Origin: Hymenobacter telluris
GTDB taxonomy: Bacteria > Bacteroidota > Bacteroidia > Cytophagales > Hymenobacteraceae
Assembly (NCBI RefSeq): GCF_017313265.1
Contig: NZ_JAFLQZ010000003.1
Coordinates: 248,001-312,000, forward strand
Direction of reading: 5' to 3'
Length of the DNA: 64,000 nucleotides
A program made the translations under genes and the position numbers. This document shows, in pieces, positions 54,441 to 62,922 of this stretch (position 1 is the first letter of the stretch; every line of letters starts with the position of its first letter). The notes below the pieces were generated by a model. The model was given only the letters and a program-made list of their open reading frames with translations. It was not told the DNA's origin and searched no databases.

Positions 54441-55967
54441 TTAAAAGAAACCTAGCGGCTTTTGGCTGTAGCTGATGAGCATGTTCTTGGTTTGGCGGTA
54501 GTGGCTGAGCATCATCTTGTGATTCTCGCGGCCGTAGCCGGAGGCTTTGTAGCCACCGAACGGCGCACCCGCGGGGTAATCGTGGTAGCAGTTCACCCAT
54601 ACACGGCCGGCCTGAATGGCGCGGGGCACTTCGTACAGCTCGTGCGCGTCGCGGGTCCAGACGCCGGCGCCGAGACCGTAAAGCGTGTCATTGGCAAGTG
54701 CTATGGCTTCTTCCACGGTTTTGAAAGTGGTTACCGACAGCACCGGGCCGAAGATTTCCTCCTGGAAGATGCGCATCTTGTTGTGGCCGCGGAACACCGT
54801 AGGCTGAATATAGTAGCCTTCGGCCAGCGCGCCGTCTTCCTGCTGGTAGGCGTCGCCACCGGTCAGCACTTCGGCTCCTTCGGCCTTCCCGATTTCCAGG
54901 TAGCTCAGGATTTTCTCGAACTGGTCGTTGCTGGCTTGGGCACCCATCATGGTGTCGGTGTCGAGCGGGTTGCCGAGCTTGATGGCCTTTACCCGTTCAA
55001 TCACGCGGGCAATAAACTCGTCGTAGATGTCTTCCTGCACCAGCATGCGCGACGGGCAGGTGCAGATTTCGCCCTGGTTGAGCGCAAACATGACGGCACC
55101 TTCAATGGCTTTGTCGAGGAAGTCGTCATCGGCGGCTAGTACGCTACTGAAGAAGATGTTCGGTGACTTGCCGCCCAGCTCCATCGTGACGGGAATGATG
55201 TTTTCGGCGGCGTATTGCAGAATCAAGCGGCCCGTGGTGGTTTCGCCGGTAAACGACACCTTCTGCACCCGCGGCGACGAGGCCAGCGGCTTGCCCGCTT
55301 CCAGCCCGAAGCCGTTCACCACGTTCACCACGCCCGCCGGCAGCAGGTCCTGAATCAGCTCCATCAGTACCATAATGGAAGCGGGCGTTTGCTCGGCGGG
55401 CTTCATCACCACGCAGCAGCCGGCGGCCAGCGCCGGGGCCAGCTTCCAGGTGGCCATTAGCAGCGGGAAGTTCCAGGGAATAATTTGGCCGACCACGCCC
55501 AGCGGCTCCTGAATGTTCATCGATAAGGTGGTGGAATTCAGCTCGGTGGCGCTGCCTTCCTCGGCCCGAATCACGCTGGCAAAGTACCGGAAATGGTCTA
55601 CTACCAGCGGCAGGTCGGCGTTCAGCGTTTCGCGGATGGCTTTGCCGTTTTCCACAGTTTCCACAGCGGCCAAATGCTGGAGGTTTTCTTCGATGACGTT
55701 GGCAATCTTGTTGAGCATGTTGCTCCGCTCGGTAGCCGACGTTTTGCTGAAGCTCTTGAAGGCTTCGTGCGCGGCGTTGAGGGCCAGCTCAATATCCTCT
55801 TTGGTGCTGCGGGCTACCTTACAAAACGCCTTGCCATCAATTGGCGACGGGTTTTCGAAGTACTGCCCTTTCACCGGGGCTACCCATTTGCCGCCAATGA
55901 AATTGTCGTAGTGCGATTTGAACTGAGGGCGGCCAACGAGGGTGGTGGGTTTTTCGAGGGTTTCCAT
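54441..55967 (-). CDS. NAD(P)-dependent aldehyde dehydrogenase (ExaC/AldB type)
   Basis: This enzyme oxidises an aldehyde, likely acetaldehyde or a related short aldehyde, to the acid. The start at 55967 ([20 protein letters not shown]) gives 508 residues; an ATG 11 codons upstream adds a poorly fitting leader. Visible motifs are [12 protein letters not shown], the nucleotide-binding FTGETTTG, the catalytic Glu in MELGGKSPN and the catalytic Cys in [11 protein letters not shown] (the first Cys aligns with the catalytic position). The C-terminal [19 protein letters not shown] is typical of the ExaC/AldB group. It is divergent from the AraC-type regulator gene and upstream of the DUF779 gene. 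Confidence 0.95.
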   Translation of the reverse strand: METLEKPTTLVGRPQFKSHYDNFIGGKWVAPVKGQYFENPSPIDGKAFCKVARSTKEDIELALNAAHEAFKSFSKTSATERSNMLNKIANVIEENLQHLAAVETVENGKAIRETLNADLPLVVDHFRYFASVIRAEEGSATELNSTTLSMNIQEPLGVVGQIIPWNFPLLMATWKLAPALAAGCCVVMKPAEQTPASIMVLMELIQDLLPAGVVNVVNGFGLEAGKPLASSPRVQKVSFTGETTTGRLILQYAAENIIPVTMELGGKSPNIFFSSVLAADDDFLDKAIEGAVMFALNQGEICTCPSRMLVQEDIYDEFIARVIERVKAIKLGNPLDTDTMMGAQASNDQFEKILSYLEIGKAEGAEVLTGGDAYQQEDGALAEGYYIQPTVFRGHNKMRIFQEEIFGPVLSVTTFKTVEEAIALANDTLYGLGAGVWTRDAHELYEVPRAIQAGRVWVNCYHDYPAGAPFGGYKASGYGRENHKMMLSHYRQTKNMLISYSQKPLGFF

Positions 55968-56189
55968 TGGTGCGTAGGGGGTTGAGTTTGGATAAGCCAA
56001 GCTAGCACGTGTACCTGCGGTTGTAGCTGTAATATCCTCTCACAAAAGCCGCCTATCGTCGCAAGTTGCAACCCATTTTTGCCGTTGAACTGTTATCCCT
56101 CCGCCGGATGTAAGTAATGACTCACTATCTTGTATTTACAACTGCTGCTTGTCTTTCCTTTTCGGTTCAACGCTAGTGTACTCGCTCGT
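55968..56189. promoter_or_regulatory. Divergent promoter region, aldehyde dehydrogenase / AraC-type regulator
   Basis: A 222-base spacer between two divergent start codons. It probably contains the regulator-binding sites. A short GCAAGTTGC palindrome lies at 56061-56069, and TATCTTGT near 56126-56133 loosely recalls the Bacteroidota -7 element. Neither is strong. Confidence 0.45.
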
Positions 56190-57128
56190 ATGCCCCAGTC
56201 TCACCTGCCTGCCCCTATTGCCTTGCACAAAGCCGATCAGCTTTCGACGCTGGTTGAGAACCGTACGGTGTATTCGCTGAACGCCTTCGAGCTGAACGTA
56301 TTTGAAACGCACCGGACGGCGCACCAAGTGCCCCTGAGTATGGGCCATGTGGTGCTGACTACTATGCTGCAAGGCAAGAAAGTGATGCACCTGGCGGGCC
56401 GGCCAGCTTTCGATTATCTGCCCGGCGAGTCGGTGATTGTGGGCGAAGACGAAACCATGGTTATCGACTTCCCCGAAGCCGACGAAAACAACCCCACGCA
56501 GTGCCTGGCCGTGGCCATCCCCACGGATACCATCCGGCAGACCGTGGATTTGCTCAACGAAGAGCACCCGCGCGCCGAGGCACACATGGCCTGGCAGCTC
56601 GACACCCTCGACCACGCCCACTTCCAGAACACGCCCGAACTCACCGGCACCCTGGAGCGCCTCGTGCAGCTCTCCCGCGACAGTGGCCGCGTGAAGGATG
56701 TGCTGGCTACGTTTACCATTCAGGAAATGCTGGTGCGCCTCATGCAGACCCAGGCCCGCCAACTGATTTTTCATAACTACGCCCAGCACCTTACTTCCCA
56801 CCGCTTTGCGGCCGTGGTGCAGTACATCAAGCAGCACCTCACCGAGCAGATTACGGTGGAAAAGCTCAGCGAACTGGCGTGCATGAGCAAGGCCACGTTC
56901 TTCCGGGTGTTCAAGCGCGAGTTGGGCTTCACGCCCATCGAGTACATCATTCAGGAGCGGATTGCGGAAGCCAAGCGCCTGTTGCGCAACCCGCTCAACT
57001 CGGTGGCCGACGTGTGTTTCCGGGCTGGCTTCAACAATACAGCGTACTTCCAGAAGCTGTTCAAGCAGTACGAGGGTATTACGCCGGGGCTGTATAAAAA
57101 GCAGCACGCCACTTCCGGCTGCGCCTAA
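56190..57128 (+). CDS. AraC-family transcriptional regulator
   Basis: A 312-residue regulator likely controlling the divergent aldehyde dehydrogenase-DUF779 operon (inference from layout). The ATG at 56190 (MPQSHLPAPIALHKADQL) is preferred; an in-frame TTG 20 codons upstream is less plausible. The N-terminal part (residues about 20-190) is an AraC-binding-like sensor domain of the AraC_N group. The C-terminal 100 residues contain two helix-turn-helix motifs: ITVEKLSELACMSKATFFRV and PLNSVADVCFRAGFNNTAYF, ending in FKQYEGITPGLYKK, the usual AraC finish. Confidence 0.93.
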   Translation: MPQSHLPAPIALHKADQLSTLVENRTVYSLNAFELNVFETHRTAHQVPLSMGHVVLTTMLQGKKVMHLAGRPAFDYLPGESVIVGEDETMVIDFPEADENNPTQCLAVAIPTDTIRQTVDLLNEEHPRAEAHMAWQLDTLDHAHFQNTPELTGTLERLVQLSRDSGRVKDVLATFTIQEMLVRLMQTQARQLIFHNYAQHLTSHRFAAVVQYIKQHLTEQITVEKLSELACMSKATFFRVFKRELGFTPIEYIIQERIAEAKRLLRNPLNSVADVCFRAGFNNTAYFQKLFKQYEGITPGLYKKQHATSGCA

Positions 57129-57143
57129 AGAGCTTCAGATTTA

Positions 57144-57270
57144 GTAGCGCGAAGCCTTTGCTTCGCGTATCGTTGCTTCCAGGCCATCTGCCAGCGCAAT
57201 TTCCAGGTCAGTATACCGATTGTCGGCACCCACTCGCCCTACAATCCGCGAAGCAAAGGCTTCGCGCTAC
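57144..57270. repeat. GTAGCGCGAAGCCTTTGC-family palindrome
   Basis: The arms 57144-57167 and 57247-57270 are perfect 24-bp inverted repeats. Each arm is itself partly self-complementary (CGCGAAG.CTTCGCG). It lies in the 241-base gap between the AraC-type gene and the MFS transporter. Confidence 0.94.
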
Positions 57271-57369
57271 TACCTCTGCATTGCGGTTCTGTGCAACCTT
57301 CCACCTGAGAATCTGGTTACCTGAGGCCAGGAAAGCCGCCGGCGTATAGCAGCGGCTACCATTTGCCTC

Positions 57370-58596
57370 ATGAAAGACCAACTTGTGGCTGCGCCGCAGC
57401 CCACCCAAACCACCCACGCTGCTACCGTTCCCGCTGCGCCACTTGCCCCCGCTTTGGTGTGGCTGATGGCCGTTACCTGCGGGTTGGTAGTGGCCAATAT
57501 CTACTACAATCAGCCCTTGCTCGCCGAAATTGGCCGCACCTTCGGGCTCTCCGAAAGCCGGGTGAGCTTGGTGGCCACCATTACGCAGGTAGGTTATACG
57601 CTAGGCCTGCTCTTCGTGGTACCGCTCGGCGACAAGCGCGAGCGGAAAGGCCTGATTCTGGCGCTACTCATGGCGGCGGCCGTTTGCATGGCGGGCGCGG
57701 CGGCAGCGCCCAGCTTTGCGCTACTGGCAGTAGCCAGCCTGCTTATCGGCATCTTTTCGGCCGTGCCGCAACTCCTGATTCCGATGGCCGCCTCCCTGGC
57801 CAGTAACGAAGAGCGGGGCCGCGTGGTGGGCAAGGTGATGAGCGGCCTGCTGATTGGGATTCTGCTTTCCCGCACCATCAGCGGCTATGTGGGGCTGCAT
57901 TTCGGGTGGCGCACCATGTTTTGGGTGGGCGCCGGGATAATGGTGCTGCTTACGGCCACGCTGTACCGCATGCTGCCGCGCAATCAGCCCAGCTTCGCGG
58001 GCAGCTACGGCAGCTTGCTACGGTCGTTGGGCACGCTTACCAGCGCGCTGCCTACGTTGCGCCGCTCGGCGCTGGTGGGGCTTTGCATGTTCGGAGGCTT
58101 CAGCGCTTTCTGGACCACGCTGGTGTTCTTCCTGGAAAGCGACGCCTACCATTACCACGCCGACGTGGCCGGCCTCTTCGGCCTGATTGGAGCCAGCGGC
58201 GCGTTTGCCGCCTCCTTCGCCGGTAAATCCGCCGACCGCAAAGGCCCCGACTACGGCATTACCCTCGGGATTCTGCTGTTTCTGGGGGCGTATGTGCTGC
58301 TCGGGTTTGGCGGGTACTACCTGGTGGGCCTGGTAGTAGGCGTTATCATTCTGGATGTGGGCCAGCAGATAACCCACATTTCCAACCAAACCCGCATTTT
58401 CACGCTCTTACCCGAAGCCCGCAGCCGCCTCAACACCGTGTACATGACCGCCAGCTTCATGGGTGCTTCGCTCGGCTCCTTCCTCGGCGGCCTCGCCTGG
58501 GACCATTTTCAGTGGCCCGGCGTGTGCGGCGTAGGCTTAGGCTTTGTAGGGCTGGCGTACCTGGTGAACCGGTTTTATGGAAGAGCATTAAAATAA
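57370..58596 (+). CDS. MFS transporter
   Basis: A 408-residue major-facilitator transporter with 12 predicted membrane segments. The loop-2/3 motif is visible as VPLGDKRERKGLILALLMAA. A further family stretch is SGYVGLHFGWRTMFWVGAGI and the second-half repeat AASFAGKSADRKGPDYGITL. The pattern is typical of the drug-resistance/sugar-efflux MFS group, but the substrate is unknown. The N-terminal 30 residues are Pro/Ala/Thr-rich. It stands alone after a palindrome. Confidence 0.92.
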   Translation: MKDQLVAAPQPTQTTHAATVPAAPLAPALVWLMAVTCGLVVANIYYNQPLLAEIGRTFGLSESRVSLVATITQVGYTLGLLFVVPLGDKRERKGLILALLMAAAVCMAGAAAAPSFALLAVASLLIGIFSAVPQLLIPMAASLASNEERGRVVGKVMSGLLIGILLSRTISGYVGLHFGWRTMFWVGAGIMVLLTATLYRMLPRNQPSFAGSYGSLLRSLGTLTSALPTLRRSALVGLCMFGGFSAFWTTLVFFLESDAYHYHADVAGLFGLIGASGAFAASFAGKSADRKGPDYGITLGILLFLGAYVLLGFGGYYLVGLVVGVIILDVGQQITHISNQTRIFTLLPEARSRLNTVYMTASFMGASLGSFLGGLAWDHFQWPGVCGVGLGFVGLAYLVNRFYGRALK

Positions 58597-58675
58597 TAAA
58601 GTCTTTGTCATCACAGAATAACTAGTTGATATAAAAATATATTTTGTTATATTTATAAGGTTAATAATACCAAAA

Positions 58676-59404
58676 ATGGCAATAGTATCTGCTCTTTCAT
58701 TACCAAATAGAATTACCCTATTCACCCTTACACTTTTCTATACCAACTTACTTCTGGGATGCGAACATAAAAAGGTCAAAAAGATACCGATCAGTACGCT
58801 ACCAAAACCTAGAGTATTAAACACAATTCTTTTTCAAGACAAAGAATATATAGTAGAAGGGCCTGCTCAACATCATGTGACCATCGTACGAGCCGGTAGC
58901 TCATCATCTGCTTTGCGGAGTGGAATGGATACTCTTTTTCATAATGAGAGTATTGCTGTGATAGGCGATACTGCTCTACGAGGAAGCAGTTTATATGTAT
59001 CCCGAAAATTTTCGTATCGGTATTCCTTTGCAGAATTTCCTGCTAAGGCTTCATTCCGTAGTAATGCTGTTGCTCCTGACTTTACTACCAATAAACAGGC
59101 GAAGAGACACATCACTCGTATAAAAGAAAGTGCTCAACAGCCTGCCAACTTTGCTGGACACTACCGTTTAGTTACTTGGGGTTGCGGTAGCAACTGCCAA
59201 CAATCTGTACTTGTAGACCAACGTACTGGCCGCATTTATGATGCGCCAGAAACAGCACTAGGATTATCCTACCAACTTACGAGCCGACTGCTCATCACAG
59301 ATTATTATATAGACAGTGAAGACCAGACATACTTAGTAAATTCTGCTTACCCGATTCCTGAATTTTATGAATGGACAGGTAGCCGCTTTCAGAAATTAAA
59401 CTAA
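58676..59404 (+). CDS. Lipoprotein of unknown function with a WGCGSNC motif
   Basis: I cannot assign a function to this 242-residue protein. It has a lipoprotein-type signal (LFTLTLFYTNLLLGCEHK, lipobox LLGC, Cys29). The C-terminal part contains the motif NFAGHYRLVTWGCGSNCQQS, followed by VDQRTGRIYDAP. This motif recurs in a widespread family of unknown proteins (recollection, not checked). The gene is much more AT-rich than its neighbours, and so is its upstream region (58,597-58,675), which may hold its promoter. This could mean recent acquisition. Confidence 0.72.
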   Translation: MAIVSALSLPNRITLFTLTLFYTNLLLGCEHKKVKKIPISTLPKPRVLNTILFQDKEYIVEGPAQHHVTIVRAGSSSSALRSGMDTLFHNESIAVIGDTALRGSSLYVSRKFSYRYSFAEFPAKASFRSNAVAPDFTTNKQAKRHITRIKESAQQPANFAGHYRLVTWGCGSNCQQSVLVDQRTGRIYDAPETALGLSYQLTSRLLITDYYIDSEDQTYLVNSAYPIPEFYEWTGSRFQKLN

Positions 59405-59452
59405 AATATCAATACAGCACTGAACGGCTCTGTATAAAAGCATAGATAAAAC

Positions 59453-59482
59453 TGTCCCGCTTTTAAGATGCTCAGCAGGACA
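59453..59482 (-). terminator. Hairpin terminator of the rfbD gene
   Basis: The 9-bp stem TGTCCCGCT/AGCAGGACA (59453-59461 with 59474-59482, one mismatch) has a 12-base loop. On the minus strand it is followed by AGTTTTAT. Confidence 0.5.
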
Positions 59483-59503
59483 ATTCTACCTATGCTAATG
59501 TTC

Positions 59504-60355
59504 TTACAGCCGCCCAATACACACCTTCAGACTGTCGCGCCAATGCGGGATGGCGACGCCGAGCTGGGTTTTGGCCTTGGTCTTGTCCATCACGGAATAG
59601 GCCGGGCGCGTGGCTTTGGTGGGATACTCGGTGGTACGGATGGGCACGGTGCGCACCGTCACGTTGCCCAGCTCGAAGATGGCGTGCGCGAAGTCGTACC
59701 ACGACGTAACGCCCTCGTTGCTATAGTGGTAGATGCCGTACTGCTGGTTCTCACTTTCGATAATGGTGAGGATGCAGCCGGCCAGGTCGATGGCGTAGGT
59801 AGGCGTGCCGGTTTGGTCCCAGATAACGCGCATCTCCTCCCGCTCCCGCCCGAAGCGTAGCATCGTTTTCACGAAGTTGTTGGCGTATTCGGAATACAGC
59901 CAGCTGGTGCGCAAGATGAAATACTGGTTGGTATGCGGCGGAATTACCTGCTCGCCTTCCAGCTTGGTGAGGCCATACACGCTGATGGGCGCGGCTTCGT
60001 CGGTTTCCACCAGCGGCTGGTTGCCGGTGCCCGCAAACACGAAATCGGTGGAAATGTGGATAAGCGTGGTGCCGTATTCACCGCACATCTTGGCCAGGTT
60101 CTCGGCGCCGTCTTTGTTGACTTTTCGGGCAATATCCACCTCGTCTTCGGCTTTATCCACAGCGGTATACGCAGCGCAGTTGATGCAATACGCAGGTTTA
60201 TACTGCTCGAACGCCTTTTGCAGCATCCCCATATCCAGGATGTTGGCTTCTTCTTCCGGCAGGAAAACCAGGCCGGTGTTGTTTCTCTCCGCTGCAACGT
60301 GCTTCAAACACTGACCAAGCTGGCCCGAGGCTCCGAAAACGAGGGTGCTACTCAT
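59504..60355 (-). CDS. rfbD: dTDP-4-dehydrorhamnose reductase
   Basis: This enzyme is the last step of dTDP-L-rhamnose synthesis, reducing dTDP-4-keto-L-rhamnose with NAD(P)H. The start at 60355 (MSSTLVFGASGQLGQCLKH) puts the nucleotide-binding GASGQLG at the N-terminus; in-frame codons upstream cross the palindrome at 60462-60590. Visible motifs are NCAAYTAVDKAEDE, ISTDFVFAGT, the catalytic pair YGLTKLEGEQ (Tyr, Lys), and FILRTSWLYSEYANNFVKTM. Length of 283 residues fits the family. The other rhamnose genes (rfbA, rfbB, rfbC) are not in the window. The product could feed the polysaccharide locus 20 kb away (inference). Confidence 0.95.
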   Translation of the reverse strand: MSSTLVFGASGQLGQCLKHVAAERNNTGLVFLPEEEANILDMGMLQKAFEQYKPAYCINCAAYTAVDKAEDEVDIARKVNKDGAENLAKMCGEYGTTLIHISTDFVFAGTGNQPLVETDEAAPISVYGLTKLEGEQVIPPHTNQYFILRTSWLYSEYANNFVKTMLRFGREREEMRVIWDQTGTPTYAIDLAGCILTIIESENQQYGIYHYSNEGVTSWYDFAHAIFELGNVTVRTVPIRTTEYPTKATRPAYSVMDKTKAKTQLGVAIPHWRDSLKVCIGRL

Positions 60356-60461
60356 AACAATAGGTTGGGTTGCGGCCCGCCACCACCGGCGCGCCGTATC
60401 AGGGCCGCAAATTACCGCTTTTGCCTTATGGCCGGGCATTCGAGCCGCGCATATCCTACGT

Positions 60462-60590
60462 TGCGCGGAAGCCACAGGAAATCCGTTCCGCGACGAGCAG
60501 CGCGAGTTCCTGCGCGGTAGAACATACTGCACAATACCAGATACTCGCTCCGCTCGTCGCGGAACAGATTTCCTGTGGCTTCCGCGCTAC
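60462..60590. repeat. GTAGCGCGGA-family palindrome, copy 2
   Basis: The arms 60462-60507 and 60543-60590 pair over about 45 bases (GCGCGGAAGCCACAGGAAAT, then CGCGACGAGC) with few mismatches. The family also occurs at 49003-49114. It lies between rfbD and the DUF4130 gene, close to both. Confidence 0.92.
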
Positions 60591-60607
60591 TACCATGCTA
60601 CATTCCG

Positions 60608-61516
60608 CTAACCGATTGGCCGCTTGTTTTTGATGGGCTGGAAGCGTTGCTCCCGCGGCTGCTTCTCGCTGAGGTAGCGCCAGTAGCGCAGCGGCATGTG
60701 GCGGCGGTGCAGCTTGATGTTTTTGCGCTCCGGAATGTTTACGTGGTCGAAATACGACTGCCAGAGTAGCTTGAACAGCGGCTCCCGCTCATCAAGCACC
60801 GTAGCCGAAATAGCCGTGTTGCGCTGCGGAGCGGTGCTTTCAAACTCCACTACGTCGGTCCGCTGGAGGTCGTAATACAGCCCGTAGCGGCGGCGCTTGT
60901 CGAAAATCAGCCAGCGCTGGTCGGCGTAGCGCTTGGTGAAGTGGGGCGCAATCAGTGGCAGCACGTCGAAATCCGGGTCGATGGTGGCGTGGAACAAGCC
61001 GTCCGACGTTTTCTCGAAGCGCACGAAGGCTTCCATACGATGTTTCTCGCGGTACATCTGTTGCGCGATGCTGGCCACGCGGCGCACGTTGTCGTCGGCG
61101 TAGTTATCGGAAATGTCACGGCCGGCGCGCATGGCTAAGTCGGCGTACCGGAAAATCAGCAACTCCCGGTCAGGCTGCTCGCTCAGAAATGTATGGAACA
61201 GCCGCGTGCGCGCTTCCTTATCCATGTAGCGGAGCAGGCCGTCCCACACGCGGGCGGCAGTGGCCTCGTCGGTTTCAATGGGCACGGGCATGGCAAACAA
61301 ACCGCCTTGCACCGCCCCCAGCGGCTGAATACTGTTGGGCGCCGCCTTCCGGTCGTACACATTGAAAAACACCGTCAGCAAGCCCTCAAACGACCCATCG
61401 TACGCGTAATCGAGGGGGGGCTGGCTTAGCTCCGGGGCCGGCCGCCGCGGGCCCGCCGTAGTGGTGGCAACGGCGGTAGTAGCACGGCGGTTGGTAGGCG
61501 ACAGGGAGCGGCTCAT
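60608..61516 (-). CDS. DUF4130 / TIGR03915-type putative DNA-metabolism protein
   Basis: A 302-residue cytoplasmic protein of the family that pairs with a DNA-repair-type radical SAM protein. The recognised parts are YDGSFEGLLTVFFNVYDRKA, LLRYMDKEARTRLFHTFLSE, then ADDNVRRVASIAQQMYREKH, RMEAFVRFEKTSDGLFHATI and DVLPLIAPHFTKRYADQRWL, ending in RKNIKLHRRHMPLRYWRYLS. The last part is DUF4130. In some genomes the family is fused to a uracil-DNA-glycosylase-type domain (recollection); no such domain is visible here. The radical SAM partner lies 1.4 kb upstream on the same strand, with a hydrolase and a small ORF between. The reaction is unknown. Confidence 0.88.
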   Translation of the reverse strand: MSRSLSPTNRRATTAVATTTAGPRRPAPELSQPPLDYAYDGSFEGLLTVFFNVYDRKAAPNSIQPLGAVQGGLFAMPVPIETDEATAARVWDGLLRYMDKEARTRLFHTFLSEQPDRELLIFRYADLAMRAGRDISDNYADDNVRRVASIAQQMYREKHRMEAFVRFEKTSDGLFHATIDPDFDVLPLIAPHFTKRYADQRWLIFDKRRRYGLYYDLQRTDVVEFESTAPQRNTAISATVLDEREPLFKLLWQSYFDHVNIPERKNIKLHRRHMPLRYWRYLSEKQPREQRFQPIKNKRPIG

Positions 61517-61578
61517 GGGAGGAGGCTAGTGGTTGCTGGCTTGCAGCTATTAAAATGTGCTAGTAGAAATTAGTAATA

Positions 61579-61683
61579 GACCGTCATGCTGAGCGGAGTC
61601 GAAGCATCTCTACCGCCAAACTAACTTCTGCCGTACGCAGCCGAAGCAGTAGAGGTGCTTCGACTCCGCTCACCATGACGGTC
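61579..61683. repeat. GTCATGCTGAGC-family palindrome upstream of the DUF4130 gene
   Basis: The arms 61579-61613 and 61649-61683 are 35 bases with two mismatches and a 35-base loop. It uses GGAGTCGAAGC where the copy near proA has TTGCCGAAGC. Confidence 0.94.
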
Positions 61684-61715
61684 TGAATGCTAATTCCTGC
61701 GCTATCTGAAATAGC

Positions 61716-62579
61716 TTAGCTACCCAGAAACTTCAGTAGCAATTCGTTTACGGCCTCGGGCTCTTCGTGGTGTAGCCAGTGCGTGGCTTTATCGAAATAC
61801 GTAAGCTCGGCGTTGGCGCACAGTTCCGCGCTAAGTGCCGCCAATACCGGTTCCAAAAAAGCATCTTGCCGGCCCCATAGTAGCCGCACCGGCACAGCTA
61901 TGCGCTCAGGCTTGCCGGCGCGGCGGGGGCTCCGAAAAGCCGCCCGGTACCAGTTGACCATGCCGGTAAGTGCCCCCGGCTCCGACCAAGCTTGCACGTA
62001 TTCCCGCAACTCATCGGAAGAAAACGTGCCGGGGCGGCTGGTACCCCGCAGCGCGCCCCGCCCAAACCGGTATTGCCGCCGCCGAATCAGGCGCTCAGGC
62101 AACCACGGCAGTTGAAAGAAAAACACGTACCAGCTTTTCAGCAACTGCCGGGGCGTGCGGCGCAAAGCCTGGCCCAGTACCGCTGGGTGCGGCACGTTCA
62201 GAACAGCCACCCGCTGCAGCCGCTCCGGATGCTGCGCCGCCAGCCACCACGTTACGGCCGCGCCCCAGTCATGCCCAACCACGGTGGCCTTCACTTGGCC
62301 CGCGGCATCCAGCAGCCCAAGTACATCGGCACCTAGTTGGTTGATGCGGTAATCGGCCACGCGCCGGGGTTTGGCGCTGAGGTTGTAGCCGCGCTGGTCG
62401 GGCACCCACACGCGGTAGCCGGCCGCGGCCAGCGCCGGAATCTGCTGGCGCCAGCCGTACCAAAACTCGGGGAAGCCGTGCAGCAGAACAACCAGTGGCC
62501 CATTGGTGGGTCCGCACTGCACCACATGCAGCCTGATGCCGTTGGTAGCAACATAGTGGTGCTCAAGTTCGAAGTCCAT
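61716..62579 (-). CDS. Alpha/beta hydrolase (epoxide-hydrolase/haloalkane-dehalogenase-like)
   Basis: A 287-residue cytoplasmic hydrolase. The start at 62579 (MDFELEHHYVATNGIRLHVV) fits the family; codons upstream are Cys/Arg-rich with no match. HGFPEFWYGW gives the oxyanion His-Gly-x-Pro (residues 35-40), and VVGHDWGAAVTWW contains an Asp nucleophile (Asp104), as in epoxide hydrolases. An acid is expected near the GRQDAFLEP region, and DKATHWLHHEEPE provides the catalytic-type His. It lies between the radical SAM and DUF4130 genes in the same direction. Whether it is functionally linked is unknown. Confidence 0.9.
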   Translation of the reverse strand: MDFELEHHYVATNGIRLHVVQCGPTNGPLVVLLHGFPEFWYGWRQQIPALAAAGYRVWVPDQRGYNLSAKPRRVADYRINQLGADVLGLLDAAGQVKATVVGHDWGAAVTWWLAAQHPERLQRVAVLNVPHPAVLGQALRRTPRQLLKSWYVFFFQLPWLPERLIRRRQYRFGRGALRGTSRPGTFSSDELREYVQAWSEPGALTGMVNWYRAAFRSPRRAGKPERIAVPVRLLWGRQDAFLEPVLAALSAELCANAELTYFDKATHWLHHEEPEAVNELLLKFLGS

Positions 62580-62631
62580 ACCACCGCGTACCCCCTTGCC
62601 GGGCGTAAAGTTGCGGTGGAACCACTGCCCT

Positions 62632-62817
62632 TCAGGCGGCCTCCGAGCGTTGCGACACCTGCGCGGCATTGGCCCGAGCAGCTTCGCGGTGCAATTCCTG
62701 CACCAACGGCAACAAGTCGGAAAGCTTGCAGCAGCAGGCAATGCGGGCTACTTTCTTGGGCTGGGCGGCTTCGAGGGTGGCGGCCGACGCGTCGGCGGCG
62801 CGGTGTGAGATGGTCAT
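62632..62817 (-). CDS. Possible small ORF with Cys-Cys-Cys motif
   Basis: A 61-codon open frame lies between the radical SAM gene (stop at 62923) and the hydrolase gene (start at 62579). It begins with ATG at 62817 and encodes an Ala-rich protein with IACCCKLSDLLPLVQELHRE, a predicted amphipathic helix preceded by three consecutive cysteines. There is no family match that I recognise. It could be real, given the placement in the same-strand run, or a chance frame in GC-rich DNA. It would overlap the rejected upstream extension of the hydrolase. Confidence 0.35.
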   Translation of the reverse strand: MTISHRAADASAATLEAAQPKKVARIACCCKLSDLLPLVQELHREAARANAAQVSQRSEAA

Positions 62818-62922
62818 GGGTCGTTATTGGTTTGTTGTTGTTTGGTTTTCCGCGTTTTCTTTCGTCATACCAGTAGGCTTTTCATTCCCTCGAAAATCGA
62901 TGAACCAACAACGAAAAACGAG

